Positions 21,514-28,937 of a stretch of DNA of 35,817 nucleotides are shown here, one piece after another. Source of the DNA: CAYWMD01 sp964458575 (lineage in GTDB: Bacteria; Verrucomicrobiota; Verrucomicrobiia; Limisphaerales; JADLHS01); contig CAYWMD010000063.1 in NCBI GenBank assembly GCA_964458575.1, forward strand, positions 1-35,817. Direction: 5' to 3'. Under the pieces are notes generated by a model. The model ran no database searches. It was not told the DNA's origin and worked only from the letters and a program-made list of their open reading frames with translations. Position 1 is the stretch's first letter. Each line of letters opens with the position of its first letter. The position numbers and the translations under genes were made by a program.

Positions 21514-21930
21514 CGCGGCCGGGGCATTCGCGGCCGCCACAGCAGCGGCAGCGGCGCCGGCTTTCGGGCGTTTCACGCCGTACTTCGAACGGCTCACGCG
21601 GCGCTTCTCCACGCCGGCGGCATCGAGCGTGCCCCGCACGATGTGGTAACGCACACCGGGCAAATCCTTCACGCGTCCACCGCGCACGAGCACAATTGAG
21701 TGCTCCTGCAAATTGTGGCCTTCGTCCGGGATGTACGCGATGACCTCGTAGCCGTTGGTGAGGCGTACCTTGGCCACCTTGCGCATGGCCGAGTTGGGTT
21801 TCTTGGGGGTACGGGTCATGACCTGGATGCAGACGCCGCGACGAAACGGCGACCCACTCAAGGCCGGTGACTTGGACTTGAACTTCAATTTTCTGCGGCC
21901 CTTGCGGACCAACTGGTTGATTGTCGGCAT
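21508..21930 (-). CDS. rpsL: 30S ribosomal protein S12
   Basis: uS12 lies at the decoding centre. The start MPTINQLVRKGRRKLKFKS is typical. The loop TRTPKKPNSAMRKVAKVRL and the second loop VRGGRVKDLPGVRYH carry the wild-type lysines, so no streptomycin-resistance change is seen. At 140 residues it is about 15 longer than usual because of an Ala-rich tail. It is the first gene of the str unit, with a promoter at 21989-22016. Confidence 0.99.
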   Translation of the reverse strand: MPTINQLVRKGRRKLKFKSKSPALSGSPFRRGVCIQVMTRTPKKPNSAMRKVAKVRLTNGYEVIAYIPDEGHNLQEHSIVLVRGGRVKDLPGVRYHIVRGTLDAAGVEKRRVSRSKYGVKRPKAGAAAAAVAAANAPAAA

Positions 21931-21988
21931 GTGCGCTTAAAGTAACTCCTGTTCCCCGGCGACTGAAGGCCGAGCAAACGGAGCGCAG

Positions 21989-22016
21989 AGAATAGCAAAG
22001 CATCGTTGTCGTGCAA
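21989..22016 (-). promoter_or_regulatory. rpsL promoter
   Basis: On the minus strand TTGCAC (22011-22016), a 16-base spacer and TATTCT (21989-21994), with TGC forming an extended -10. It shares the spacing, the TGCTA core and the downstream CTGCGCTCCG with the rplB promoter. The ATG of rpsL is about 55 bp downstream. Confidence 0.8.
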
Positions 22017-22146
22017 CAGGTATTTTGAGGATTTTGGATGGGTTGACTTCGGCTGGCGCCGGGTGTGCTGTTGACAGACCCGGTCGCCGATGGTTGGATA
22101 TTTGGGCCGGGTTTACCGGTTGGCGTAATTTTCGGACTGAAGTTCA

Positions 22147-23262
22147 ATGAAAACGAAGATGAGATTTGCAGCGTTAAACCTCGCGTTTTGCGTCATGGCA
22201 GCCGGAATGGTGTCTCCGGATCTCCAGGCTCAACCCGTCACTCCACCCCCCGCGCCGCCTGCGCCACCCGCACCCTCGACTGTCCCCGCCGCAGTGCCCG
22301 CCACGGTGCCCGCCGCCGCGCCCGCCGCCCAGCCGGCCCCCGTTCCGAAAATCCAGTTTGCCGAGCCGATCCACGATTTCGGCCGGGTGAAGGTCAATGA
22401 ACCGGCCAAATATGATTTTGTCTTCACCAACACGGGACAAGCAATGTTGGAAGTGACGGCCGTCCACCCGGGTTGCGGCTGCACGGCGGCCGGGAATTGG
22501 ACCCGCCAGGTGGCGCCCGCGAAGACCGGAATCATTCCCATCCAGTTCAATGGCGCGGGCAATCCCGGCCCGTTCGGCAAATCCATCACGATCACGTGCA
22601 ACGATCCCGCCCAGCAAACCGTGGTCTTGCAGTTCAAGGGCGTCCTCTGGAAACCCGTCGAAGTGACGCCGCAATACGCGGTTTTCAACGTCACGGAAGA
22701 TTCGGTTTCCAACGCGACCAGCGTGGTGAGTATTGTCAATAACGAGGAGACGCCGTTGATCCTTTCGACCCCCGAGTACAACAACGCGTTTTTCACCGCG
22801 ACCATCAAAACCAACGAACCGGGCAAAAAATATGAAGTTACGATCCGGACTGTGCCGCCTTTGCCGGCCAATAACACCGCCGGGGCCATTACCATCAAAA
22901 CCTGCTCGAGCAACATGCCGGTCATCCAGATCAACACGGCGGCGATGATCATGCCGACGCTGGCGGTGAATCCTCCAACCATCATCCTCCCCCCGGCGCC
23001 CAACACCAACAACGTGCGTCCCGTAATTTATGTCCGGAACAACGGCATGACTCCCTTCAAGCTTTCCGATGCCGTGGTGAATGCCCAGGGAGTGGATGTT
23101 CAAATCAAGGAAATCGAACCGGGCCGTTACGCTTCCTTGACCCTGACATTTCCGCCGGAATTCACCGTGCCCACCAGCCAGCAAATCCATCTGAATCTCA
23201 AGACCGGACTCGCCCACCATCCGAGTCTCGATGTGCCTGTTTATCAGCGACCGGCCTTGTGA
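22147..23262 (+). CDS. Secreted DUF1573-domain protein
   Basis: The 371-residue product begins with a signal peptide (residues 1 to about 28, ending near LQAQ). A Pro/Ala-rich linker runs to about residue 66. The DUF1573 immunoglobulin-like domain follows: DFGRVKVNEPAKYDFVFTNT, LEVTAVHPGCGCT and GNPGPFGKSITITCND. The GCGC cysteines are the family hallmark. The second half is beta-rich and may hold further similar domains, but was not identified. DUF1573 proteins are exported and often linked to the cell envelope; a precise function is unknown. It is transcribed away from rpsL and converges on nuoK. Confidence 0.85.
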   Translation: MKTKMRFAALNLAFCVMAAGMVSPDLQAQPVTPPPAPPAPPAPSTVPAAVPATVPAAAPAAQPAPVPKIQFAEPIHDFGRVKVNEPAKYDFVFTNTGQAMLEVTAVHPGCGCTAAGNWTRQVAPAKTGIIPIQFNGAGNPGPFGKSITITCNDPAQQTVVLQFKGVLWKPVEVTPQYAVFNVTEDSVSNATSVVSIVNNEETPLILSTPEYNNAFFTATIKTNEPGKKYEVTIRTVPPLPANNTAGAITIKTCSSNMPVIQINTAAMIMPTLAVNPPTIILPPAPNTNNVRPVIYVRNNGMTPFKLSDAVVNAQGVDVQIKEIEPGRYASLTLTFPPEFTVPTSQQIHLNLKTGLAHHPSLDVPVYQRPAL

Positions 23263-23362
23263 AGTGAACCGCCCGGAAGGGGCCGTTCGGCGACATTTAA
23301 TGCGGCTTGCGGCCGGCGCCCGGGTCCGGAGGAGCTTCATCCTTGCGGCGCAGCGCGCCAGA

Positions 23363-23668
23363 TCAGAGCTTCATCGTGGTCAAATCCTCGACGTGCGCCG
23401 ACTGGCGCTTGCGATACAGCGCCACGATCAGCGCCAGGCCCACCGCCACTTCCGCCGCCGCCACGGTGATGATGAAGAACACCATGACCTGACCGTTGAG
23501 GTTGTCGTTGAACCGCGAAAAAGACACCAGCGCAAGGTTGGCCGAGTTGAGCATCAACTCGAGGGACATGTAAATGACCAGCAGGCTGCGGCGGGTCAGC
23601 ACGCCCAGCAACCCCAGCGCGAACAGGAGGGCGCTCACCACCAGATAATGTTCCAAACCCACGGGCAT
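23363..23668 (-). CDS. nuoK: NADH-quinone oxidoreductase subunit K
   Basis: A small membrane subunit of respiratory complex I that takes part in proton translocation. The ATG at 23668 gives 101 residues (a GTG one codon upstream is possible). Three membrane helices are visible. The conserved acidic residues fall at E37 (SLELMLNSANL) and E73 (AAAEVAVGLAL), matching the essential glutamates known for this family. The start overlaps the nuoJ stop (TGATG), so the two are translationally coupled. nuoL, which usually follows, is not present. Confidence 0.96.
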   Translation of the reverse strand: MPVGLEHYLVVSALLFALGLLGVLTRRSLLVIYMSLELMLNSANLALVSFSRFNDNLNGQVMVFFIITVAAAEVAVGLALIVALYRKRQSAHVEDLTTMKL

Positions 23669-24183
23669 CACTTGAGGTCCTTTTTGCTGAGCAGAATCAC
23701 GCCCACCATCGCCACCAGGAGCAGGATGGACACGATTTCAAACGGCAGCAGATAACTCGTGAAAAGCATTTTGCCGAGTTCGCGGGTCGTGCCGTCGTGC
23801 AGGGTTGGCGCGGCCTCCGGTCCGAGAGTTGTCGCCCGCAGGGATTTCAGGAAGATGCCGACGATTGCGCCAACGGAAATCAATCCCGCCCCGAGCCCGA
23901 GCTTCCTGACCTTGCGCCGTTCTTCTTCCTTCAAGTCGAGCAGCATGATGACAAACAGGAACAACACCATGACCGCGCCGGCGTAAACCAGCACCTGCAC
24001 CGCGGCAAGGAAGAACGCGTGCAACAGGACGAACAGCCCCGCCATCGAAATGATGGTCAGCACCAGGAACATCGCGCTGGTGACGGGATTGCGGCTGAAC
24101 GGATTGGCCACGACCAGCGCGCCGCAGATCAGTGTCAATGCCGCGAAAACGTAAAATAAAATGTCCGGGAGCCCGCTGCTCAA
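23668..24183 (-). CDS. nuoJ: NADH-quinone oxidoreductase subunit J
   Basis: Membrane subunit of complex I. Five membrane helices are visible, including PDILFYVFAALTLICGALVV at the N-terminus and the signature VLVYAGAVMVLFLFVIMLL containing the known pi-bulge region of transmembrane 3. The start is uncertain. The frame is open to a TTG at 24324 (218 residues), but the family begins just before PDILFYVF, so a TTG at 24183 giving 171 residues was chosen. No ATG or Shine-Dalgarno motif resolves this. Confidence 0.9.
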   Translation of the reverse strand: MSSGLPDILFYVFAALTLICGALVVANPFSRNPVTSAMFLVLTIISMAGLFVLLHAFFLAAVQVLVYAGAVMVLFLFVIMLLDLKEEERRKVRKLGLGAGLISVGAIVGIFLKSLRATTLGPEAAPTLHDGTTRELGKMLFTSYLLPFEIVSILLLVAMVGVILLSKKDLK

Positions 24184-24381
24184 AGCGCCGCCAGCATAAG
24201 GAACCCCGGCCACCCGCGTCAAAACGAATAGCGCAACTTCAAACGCGCGCCACACGCACCACCATCGGCGGAGGCTGCCATCCGATCGGGCGGTTGATGC
24301 GGCTTCCTGAAGGCGTGTTTCCAAAACGCGGGTCGGAGTGGCGCTCGTCGGACGGGCATCCGCTTCCGGCGGATCAGAATT

Positions 24382-25065
24382 TCAAGCCTTGCGATTCGGC
24401 GGCGGGATCCTGGTTGCGCGGAACCGCAGGAAATGTTTCACGCCGTTCACCGCCAGCCAGGCCATCAACACCACCAGCACCAGCCAGCCGGCGCTGCGGC
24501 CATGCAGCAGCACCGTCAAGGCCAGACGCACGGCCATGCACGCAAAAAAGACCGCATCCACGAGAAACAAAACCGGGTGCGGACGCCAGCGGGCGAAACC
24601 GGACGCGGTCAGCACCACCAGCCCGAGCAAAAGCGTCAACAGATTGAATTGGCCGGTTTGGCCACGCGGTGGCGAAATCAACATGGCCAGCGAACCCAGC
24701 ACCAGCAACAAGGCCCACAGCGAAACCCAGGAATACCGGCGTTTGAGATAAAACCCGGCCAGGAACGGCAGGCCGATCCAGTCCGCCAACGCCTGGTGTC
24801 CCTCGGCGGTGAGCTTGAACAACAATTTTCGCGGTTGCTCAATCGCCAGCACCCGCGTGCTTTCCATCAAGATCACCGACTTCATGAGCTGCTCGCGCAG
24901 GATCACGTACGGTTGCGCTCCCGGCGCGTCCGCCAGCGCCAGATGCGACGGGTGTAACGTGAGCGTCCAGGGCCCGCCCGCCTTTTTGTCCACCGGTGTG
25001 AGCGGCAACACCACCGGCGATGTCGCCGTGGCCGAAATCGTGGTGGGTTCAGCTTCGCCGTTCAC
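24382..25065 (-). CDS. Unidentified four-helix membrane protein
   Basis: The family was not recognised. The 227 residues start at a GTG; no ATG is available. Residues 1-100 are soluble and contain a beta-rich stretch (WTLTLHPSHLALA, then VLAIEQPRKLLFKLTAEGH) that recalls small membrane-associated PH-like domains, though this is only a guess. Membrane segments lie near residues 113-131, 141-158, 164-187 and 191-212. It stands between the exchanger gene and nuoJ on the same strand, with a gap of about 45 bp to the exchanger gene, so it may share a transcript. Confidence 0.7.
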   Translation of the reverse strand: MNGEAEPTTISATATSPVVLPLTPVDKKAGGPWTLTLHPSHLALADAPGAQPYVILREQLMKSVILMESTRVLAIEQPRKLLFKLTAEGHQALADWIGLPFLAGFYLKRRYSWVSLWALLLVLGSLAMLISPPRGQTGQFNLLTLLLGLVVLTASGFARWRPHPVLFLVDAVFFACMAVRLALTVLLHGRSAGWLVLVVLMAWLAVNGVKHFLRFRATRIPPPNRKA

Positions 25066-25110
25066 AGGGCCAAGGATGTTTGGGTTTCGGTGGGAGGCAA
25101 GTCCGGATCG

Positions 25111-26028
25111 CTATTTCATGAGAAAGCAGACGTAGGCCGCGTAAACCACAAGCAATACCAAGCCCCGGCTGCGGCCGATGAAACCGCTCCGATTCGGAAA
25201 CGGAATCAGCGTCGTCAACGCGCCAAATGCCAGAGTCGCTCCCACCGCCGCACGGTTCACGGCAATCGGGCAGATGGTCGCCGCCAGGCCGACCACAAAC
25301 AAACCGTTGAAAATATTGCTGCCCAGCAGCGTCCCCAAACCGATGTCATCATGCCCTCGGACTTTCGAAACCACCGCCGTGGCCAGTTCGGGCATGGAAG
25401 TGCCCACCGCCACCACCGTGGCCCCGATGATGAATTCAGGAATGCCAAACGCGGCCGCGATGCCGCGCGCCCCGACCACAATGAAATGTCCCGATCCAAC
25501 CAGACACCCCATCCCGATCACCAGCCAAACGGTGATCCATCCCGCATGCAACCCGGCCCGGTCTTGCACAATGTTGCTGCGTTCGTGATGCGCTTGCCGG
25601 ACCACGAAGATCAGCCAGGTCGCGAACAACGCCAGCAGAATGATGCCATCCATGCGCGACAACCGGCCGTCAAAACCCAGCAAACCCACCCCGACGGGAA
25701 CGCCCATGGCCCAGGGAAAATCCCGCATCACGCTCGCACGCGGTGATTGGATGGCCGAGATGCACAGCGCAATCGCCAGGATCAGCGCCACGTTCACCAC
25801 GTTGCTGCCCAGCGCGTCACCGAGCGAGATTTCCGGCTTCCCGGATATTGCCGCGCCGATGGCCACGGATACCTCCGGACTCGAGGTGGCGAAAGCCGCG
25901 ATCGTCGTACCGATGATGGCTGCGGAGATTCGGGCCCACTTCGCCAACCTCACCAGGCCGCGCACGAACAACTCGCCACCGACACCGGCGCAAACCAGGC
26001 CGATCAACAGCGAGACGTAAGGATTCAT
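25111..26028 (-). CDS. Sodium/calcium exchanger family membrane protein (CaCA)
   Basis: A 305-residue inner-membrane cation exchanger with about ten helices. The two inverted alpha repeats are clear: alpha-1 GTTIAAFATSSPEVSVAI with GDALGSNVVN, and alpha-2 GATVVAVGTSMPELATAVVS with GTLLGSNIFN. These hold the acidic and small residues that bind Na+ and Ca2+. The start at 26028 (MNPYVSLLIGL) was chosen because the first helix begins there. A start at 26082 would add 18 polar residues and overlap the next gene. It resembles the YrbG type; the actual ion is not proven by sequence. Confidence 0.92.
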   Translation of the reverse strand: MNPYVSLLIGLVCAGVGGELFVRGLVRLAKWARISAAIIGTTIAAFATSSPEVSVAIGAAISGKPEISLGDALGSNVVNVALILAIALCISAIQSPRASVMRDFPWAMGVPVGVGLLGFDGRLSRMDGIILLALFATWLIFVVRQAHHERSNIVQDRAGLHAGWITVWLVIGMGCLVGSGHFIVVGARGIAAAFGIPEFIIGATVVAVGTSMPELATAVVSKVRGHDDIGLGTLLGSNIFNGLFVVGLAATICPIAVNRAAVGATLAFGALTTLIPFPNRSGFIGRSRGLVLLVVYAAYVCFLMK

Positions 26029-26071
26029 ACTGGATTGGAAATCTCCGCAGCGCTTTTTTCCCCATTTCCCC

Positions 26072-26776
26072 TCAGACATCAATGGTCGCCGCCGGCAGCT
26101 TCAACTCGCCAATCGGCTCCTGGTAATAATGCAGCCAGGCCCGCGTCGTTCCGGGTTTCACCTCGAACACGACCAGCAATCGTCGCTCGCCTTCATATTT
26201 GCATTCGTCATCCGGCTCAAACTCTGTCCCGTTCCAAATCTTCACCGAGTAGGTGGTTCCGACCTCCTTCTCCTCCAGATCCGCGAGGCTCCTGATCTTT
26301 TCCGATGCCAGCATAAGTTCGCCCGGCTCCCAGACCGACTGGCAAGCGTCACCCTTCGGCGTGATTGTCACGTCCAGGGCAAAGTAATCCTGCGGCACGA
26401 CGGGCGCCTCCGATTCAACCTCCTCCGCTTCACCGTCCTCCTCGGACTCCGTGTCAACCGTCTCATTCGCATCGTCGGTATCCGGCTCCGGCTCCGGCTC
26501 GGCGGGCTTGGGGACAGATTTGACGGCGTGGACGGTCATGCTGGCCCCGCGCAAGGTGCGGGCCTTCATGCCGAACAGGCCGAGGGCAAAGCAATTGACC
26601 ATGCTGCTGACGAAAACCTTCCCGAGCCAGACTAGGGCGATCAGAACGAACGGATAGGCGAGCAGGCCTTTCCAGCCGAAGAAATGGAAGAGCGCGACCG
26701 CGAGCCCCGCCACGACCAGCAGCACCACAACGATGACCAGCAGGATGATTCGGATCATAGGGTGATGGAATTGCAT
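26072..26776 (-). CDS. Unidentified membrane protein with acidic linker
   Basis: The family was not recognised. The 234 residues begin with two close membrane helices (about 7-33 and 38-62). A strongly acidic, low-complexity linker of Pro/Glu/Asp repeats (about 95-130) follows, and then a soluble C-terminal domain with VTITPKGDACQSVWEPGELM and YEGERRLLVVFEVKPGTTRA. The start at 26776 (MQFHHPMIRIILL) was chosen. TTG at 26809 and ATG at 26758 are alternatives. It lies 43 bp upstream of the exchanger gene on the same strand. Confidence 0.7.
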   Translation of the reverse strand: MQFHHPMIRIILLVIVVVLLVVAGLAVALFHFFGWKGLLAYPFVLIALVWLGKVFVSSMVNCFALGLFGMKARTLRGASMTVHAVKSVPKPAEPEPEPDTDDANETVDTESEEDGEAEEVESEAPVVPQDYFALDVTITPKGDACQSVWEPGELMLASEKIRSLADLEEKEVGTTYSVKIWNGTEFEPDDECKYEGERRLLVVFEVKPGTTRAWLHYYQEPIGELKLPAATIDV

Positions 26777-26888
26777 GCCAGCAATCTCACTTCGGCGCGT
26801 TGTCGTCAAGACCGGATCAAACCTGCCATTATCAGATTGCCAAGAAGACTACTACCTGTCACGGTTACGATAACTTTATGGCCCGGCC

Positions 26889-28034
26889 ATGAAAGCCAGG
26901 AATTGGAATAATATTTCCTCGAGGACCTTGGCGAGAAGCCGTCGCGCGTTGCGTTGGCAAGCGTACGCCGTGGTTGTGTACGGCCTATTGGGCGGAGGAG
27001 TGCTTCAAGCCCAGCCGGTGAACGACCAGTTCGCAAACCGCGCAATCATCACCGGGGCGGACATTTTCGTGTCCGGAAGCACGGCCAATGCGACCTTCGA
27101 AACCGGCGAACCAGTCCACGCTGGCGCCGGCGGCGGGCTGTCTGCATGGTGGTCATGGACCGCGCCCTCCAACGGGGTGGCCACCATTACCACTGCGGGG
27201 AGCGGTTTCGACACCGTACTGGGAGTTTACACCGGCGCTTCGGTTTCCGGTTTGACGCACGTCACAAGCAATGACGACGAGAATTATCCCGCCATTGTCA
27301 CCAGCAAGGTCCGCTTTTACCCGACCGCCGGCCAGGCGTATCAAATCGCCGTGGACGGATATTCAGGAGATTTTGGCAACGTTCAATTGCACGTTCAACT
27401 CGAACCAATGCCCGTCGCCCCGGCGTGGGTGTATCCAGACCCATACGGTGTGCCGGTAAACTCCACCAACTTCGCGGGCAAGGTCATCATTCTCAACTTC
27501 TGGGCATCATGGTGCGGCCCGTGCAAGGCGGAGATGCCTGATCTGGTTGCGCTTCAGTCGAAATACAGAGCCGATGGCCTGGTCATCATCGGGGCGACGA
27601 TCTGGGACGTGTTGTCCGACACCCAAAGGTTTATGGCGACAAACTCATTCGGCATCAATTATCAGGTGATCATCGCCGAGCCGCTGCAATACGCTTATGG
27701 CGGGATCAGTGCCATCCCGACGACGTTCATCATCAACCGGCAAAACCAGATTGTGAATACCTACGTCGGCACCCAGTCGCGCAGCACTTTTGAGAAACAA
27801 ATCATCCCGCTGCTCTACGATAACGTGCGGCTCGCCCCGCGCCGAAACGGAAACCAACTTGAGCTTCGCTGGCCCACCAACGCAGCGACCTTCCATCTGG
27901 AATCCACTTGGACCCTGCAAAATCCGGTCTGGACGCAGTGGCCAGTCAACCCCTCAGTAGTGGATGGCGCCAACACGGTCCTGGTGAACCCGACCGCGAC
28001 GAACCGCTGTTTCCGGCTCCGCCTGCCTTATTGA
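26889..28034 (+). CDS. Secreted TlpA-like thioredoxin protein, paralog 1
   Basis: The 381 residues show a signal peptide (to about 42, ending LQAQ). A beta-sandwich domain (43-175) follows, of the type found in pre-peptidase C-terminal-like regions: PVNDQFANRAIITGA, WWSWTAPSNGVATITTAGSG and FDTVLGVYTG. The thioredoxin-fold domain (about 185-315) has the redox site WCGPC at C209 and C212 and the cis-proline at P277 (IPTTFII). The C-terminal ~65 residues form a domain with LELRWPTNAATFHLES ending RCFRLRLPY, typical of secreted proteins in this group. It probably acts as an extracytoplasmic thiol-disulfide reductase. A paralog of the same size and layout lies at 31869-33011. Confidence 0.88.
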   Translation: MKARNWNNISSRTLARSRRALRWQAYAVVVYGLLGGGVLQAQPVNDQFANRAIITGADIFVSGSTANATFETGEPVHAGAGGGLSAWWSWTAPSNGVATITTAGSGFDTVLGVYTGASVSGLTHVTSNDDENYPAIVTSKVRFYPTAGQAYQIAVDGYSGDFGNVQLHVQLEPMPVAPAWVYPDPYGVPVNSTNFAGKVIILNFWASWCGPCKAEMPDLVALQSKYRADGLVIIGATIWDVLSDTQRFMATNSFGINYQVIIAEPLQYAYGGISAIPTTFIINRQNQIVNTYVGTQSRSTFEKQIIPLLYDNVRLAPRRNGNQLELRWPTNAATFHLESTWTLQNPVWTQWPVNPSVVDGANTVLVNPTATNRCFRLRLPY

Positions 28035-28076
28035 AACCCAAAGCGACGGGAAGTCGCGAAGACCGCGGCGCCGGAA

Positions 28077-28796
28077 CTATTGTGTCCGGCAAACCGCGTA
28101 ATTGACCCGGTCCTCATCCGAAATCGCCCAAAGATTGATGGGACACAGGGCCTTGCCATATTTCAACGACCGCACGCTCCCGTCGGCAAAGGCATAGTTG
28201 CCATGGCCCGACGTGCTCAAGGTCGCTCCGGACCCGCCATGCCGCCCCTCCTCAAGGTCAGGAAGGTACTTCGCCGCGTCGGCCTCCAGCAACAGGTAGA
28301 ATTTCACGCAGGCGGAGGCCTTTTCGCCGAACAAGATCGTCTCGATGGGGTGGCGAATGCGCGTCTCGTTCAGGCCGGGCAGCGTCGTGGATTTCGACGC
28401 CAGAATCTGCTCGGGCGTATAGGTCTCCTGAAACCCATTCATGAGAAAGCTGCGGGGCGCGGTGTCCGCGAGTGTGTTTGTAACCACCGTGTCTGCGTTG
28501 GCGACGAAATCGCCGGGGCAGCGCAACACCCCCAGATCCGTATAATTCACCCGCAACTGTGCCGGCCAGCGCTCCCGCGGTTCGCGCGACGGCAAGTACC
28601 CGCTGCTATCGGTGGCGTAAACCTGTGTGGCGAGACGAAGCTGCCGCAGGTTGTTCGCACACGCGGTGCGGCGGGCCGACTCTTTCGCCCGGGCGAGGGC
28701 GGGCAACAGCAGCGCGGCGAGAATGGCGATGATGGCAATGACAACGAGAAGCTCAATCAGCGTAAACGCCGACGGGAAAGCACGGGACTTGCGCAT
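28077..28796 (-). CDS. Type IV pilin-like protein (prepilin N-terminal signature)
   Basis: The 239 residues begin MRKSRAFPSAFTLIELLVV. Cleavage is expected between A10 and F11, and E15 becomes Glu5 of the mature protein. A single hydrophobic helix and the region LLPALARAKESARRTACANN follow. The C-terminus has HGNYAFADGSVRSLKYG, the DG motif common in pseudopilin-like proteins of Planctomycetota and Verrucomicrobiota. Such proteins are abundant in these phyla, and their individual roles are mostly unknown. The start at 28796 has GGAG 5 bases upstream. A longer in-frame start exists at 28850. Confidence 0.88.
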   Translation of the reverse strand: MRKSRAFPSAFTLIELLVVIAIIAILAALLLPALARAKESARRTACANNLRQLRLATQVYATDSSGYLPSREPRERWPAQLRVNYTDLGVLRCPGDFVANADTVVTNTLADTAPRSFLMNGFQETYTPEQILASKSTTLPGLNETRIRHPIETILFGEKASACVKFYLLLEADAAKYLPDLEEGRHGGSGATLSTSGHGNYAFADGSVRSLKYGKALCPINLWAISDEDRVNYAVCRTQ

Positions 28797-28821
28797 GGCT
28801 TCTCCGCTTCTCATTCCAGAA

Positions 28822-28850
28822 GTTCTAGCAGCCAAAGTGGCGGTAGGCAA
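28822..28850 (-). promoter_or_regulatory. Possible promoter of the pilin-like gene
   Basis: On the minus strand TTGCCT (28845-28850), a 17-base spacer and TAGAAC (28822-28827) preceded by TGC, resembling the extended -10 form of the ribosomal promoters. It lies about 30 bp upstream of the start codon. Confidence 0.45.
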
Positions 28851-28937
28851 GCCTGCGAAGAAACCAGGAAACGATTCGCGCCCCGCCCGGTCCGCTTGAC
28901 CTCCGATCGCATCGCCATGCCGCGAACGGGTCTGCGG

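Noticed and set aside
22071..22076. TTGACA as the -35 of a promoter for the DUF1573 gene
   Set aside because: The nearest acceptable -10 (TATTTG at 22099) is 22 bases away, too far for a standard promoter. At 17 bases only TTGGAT is found.
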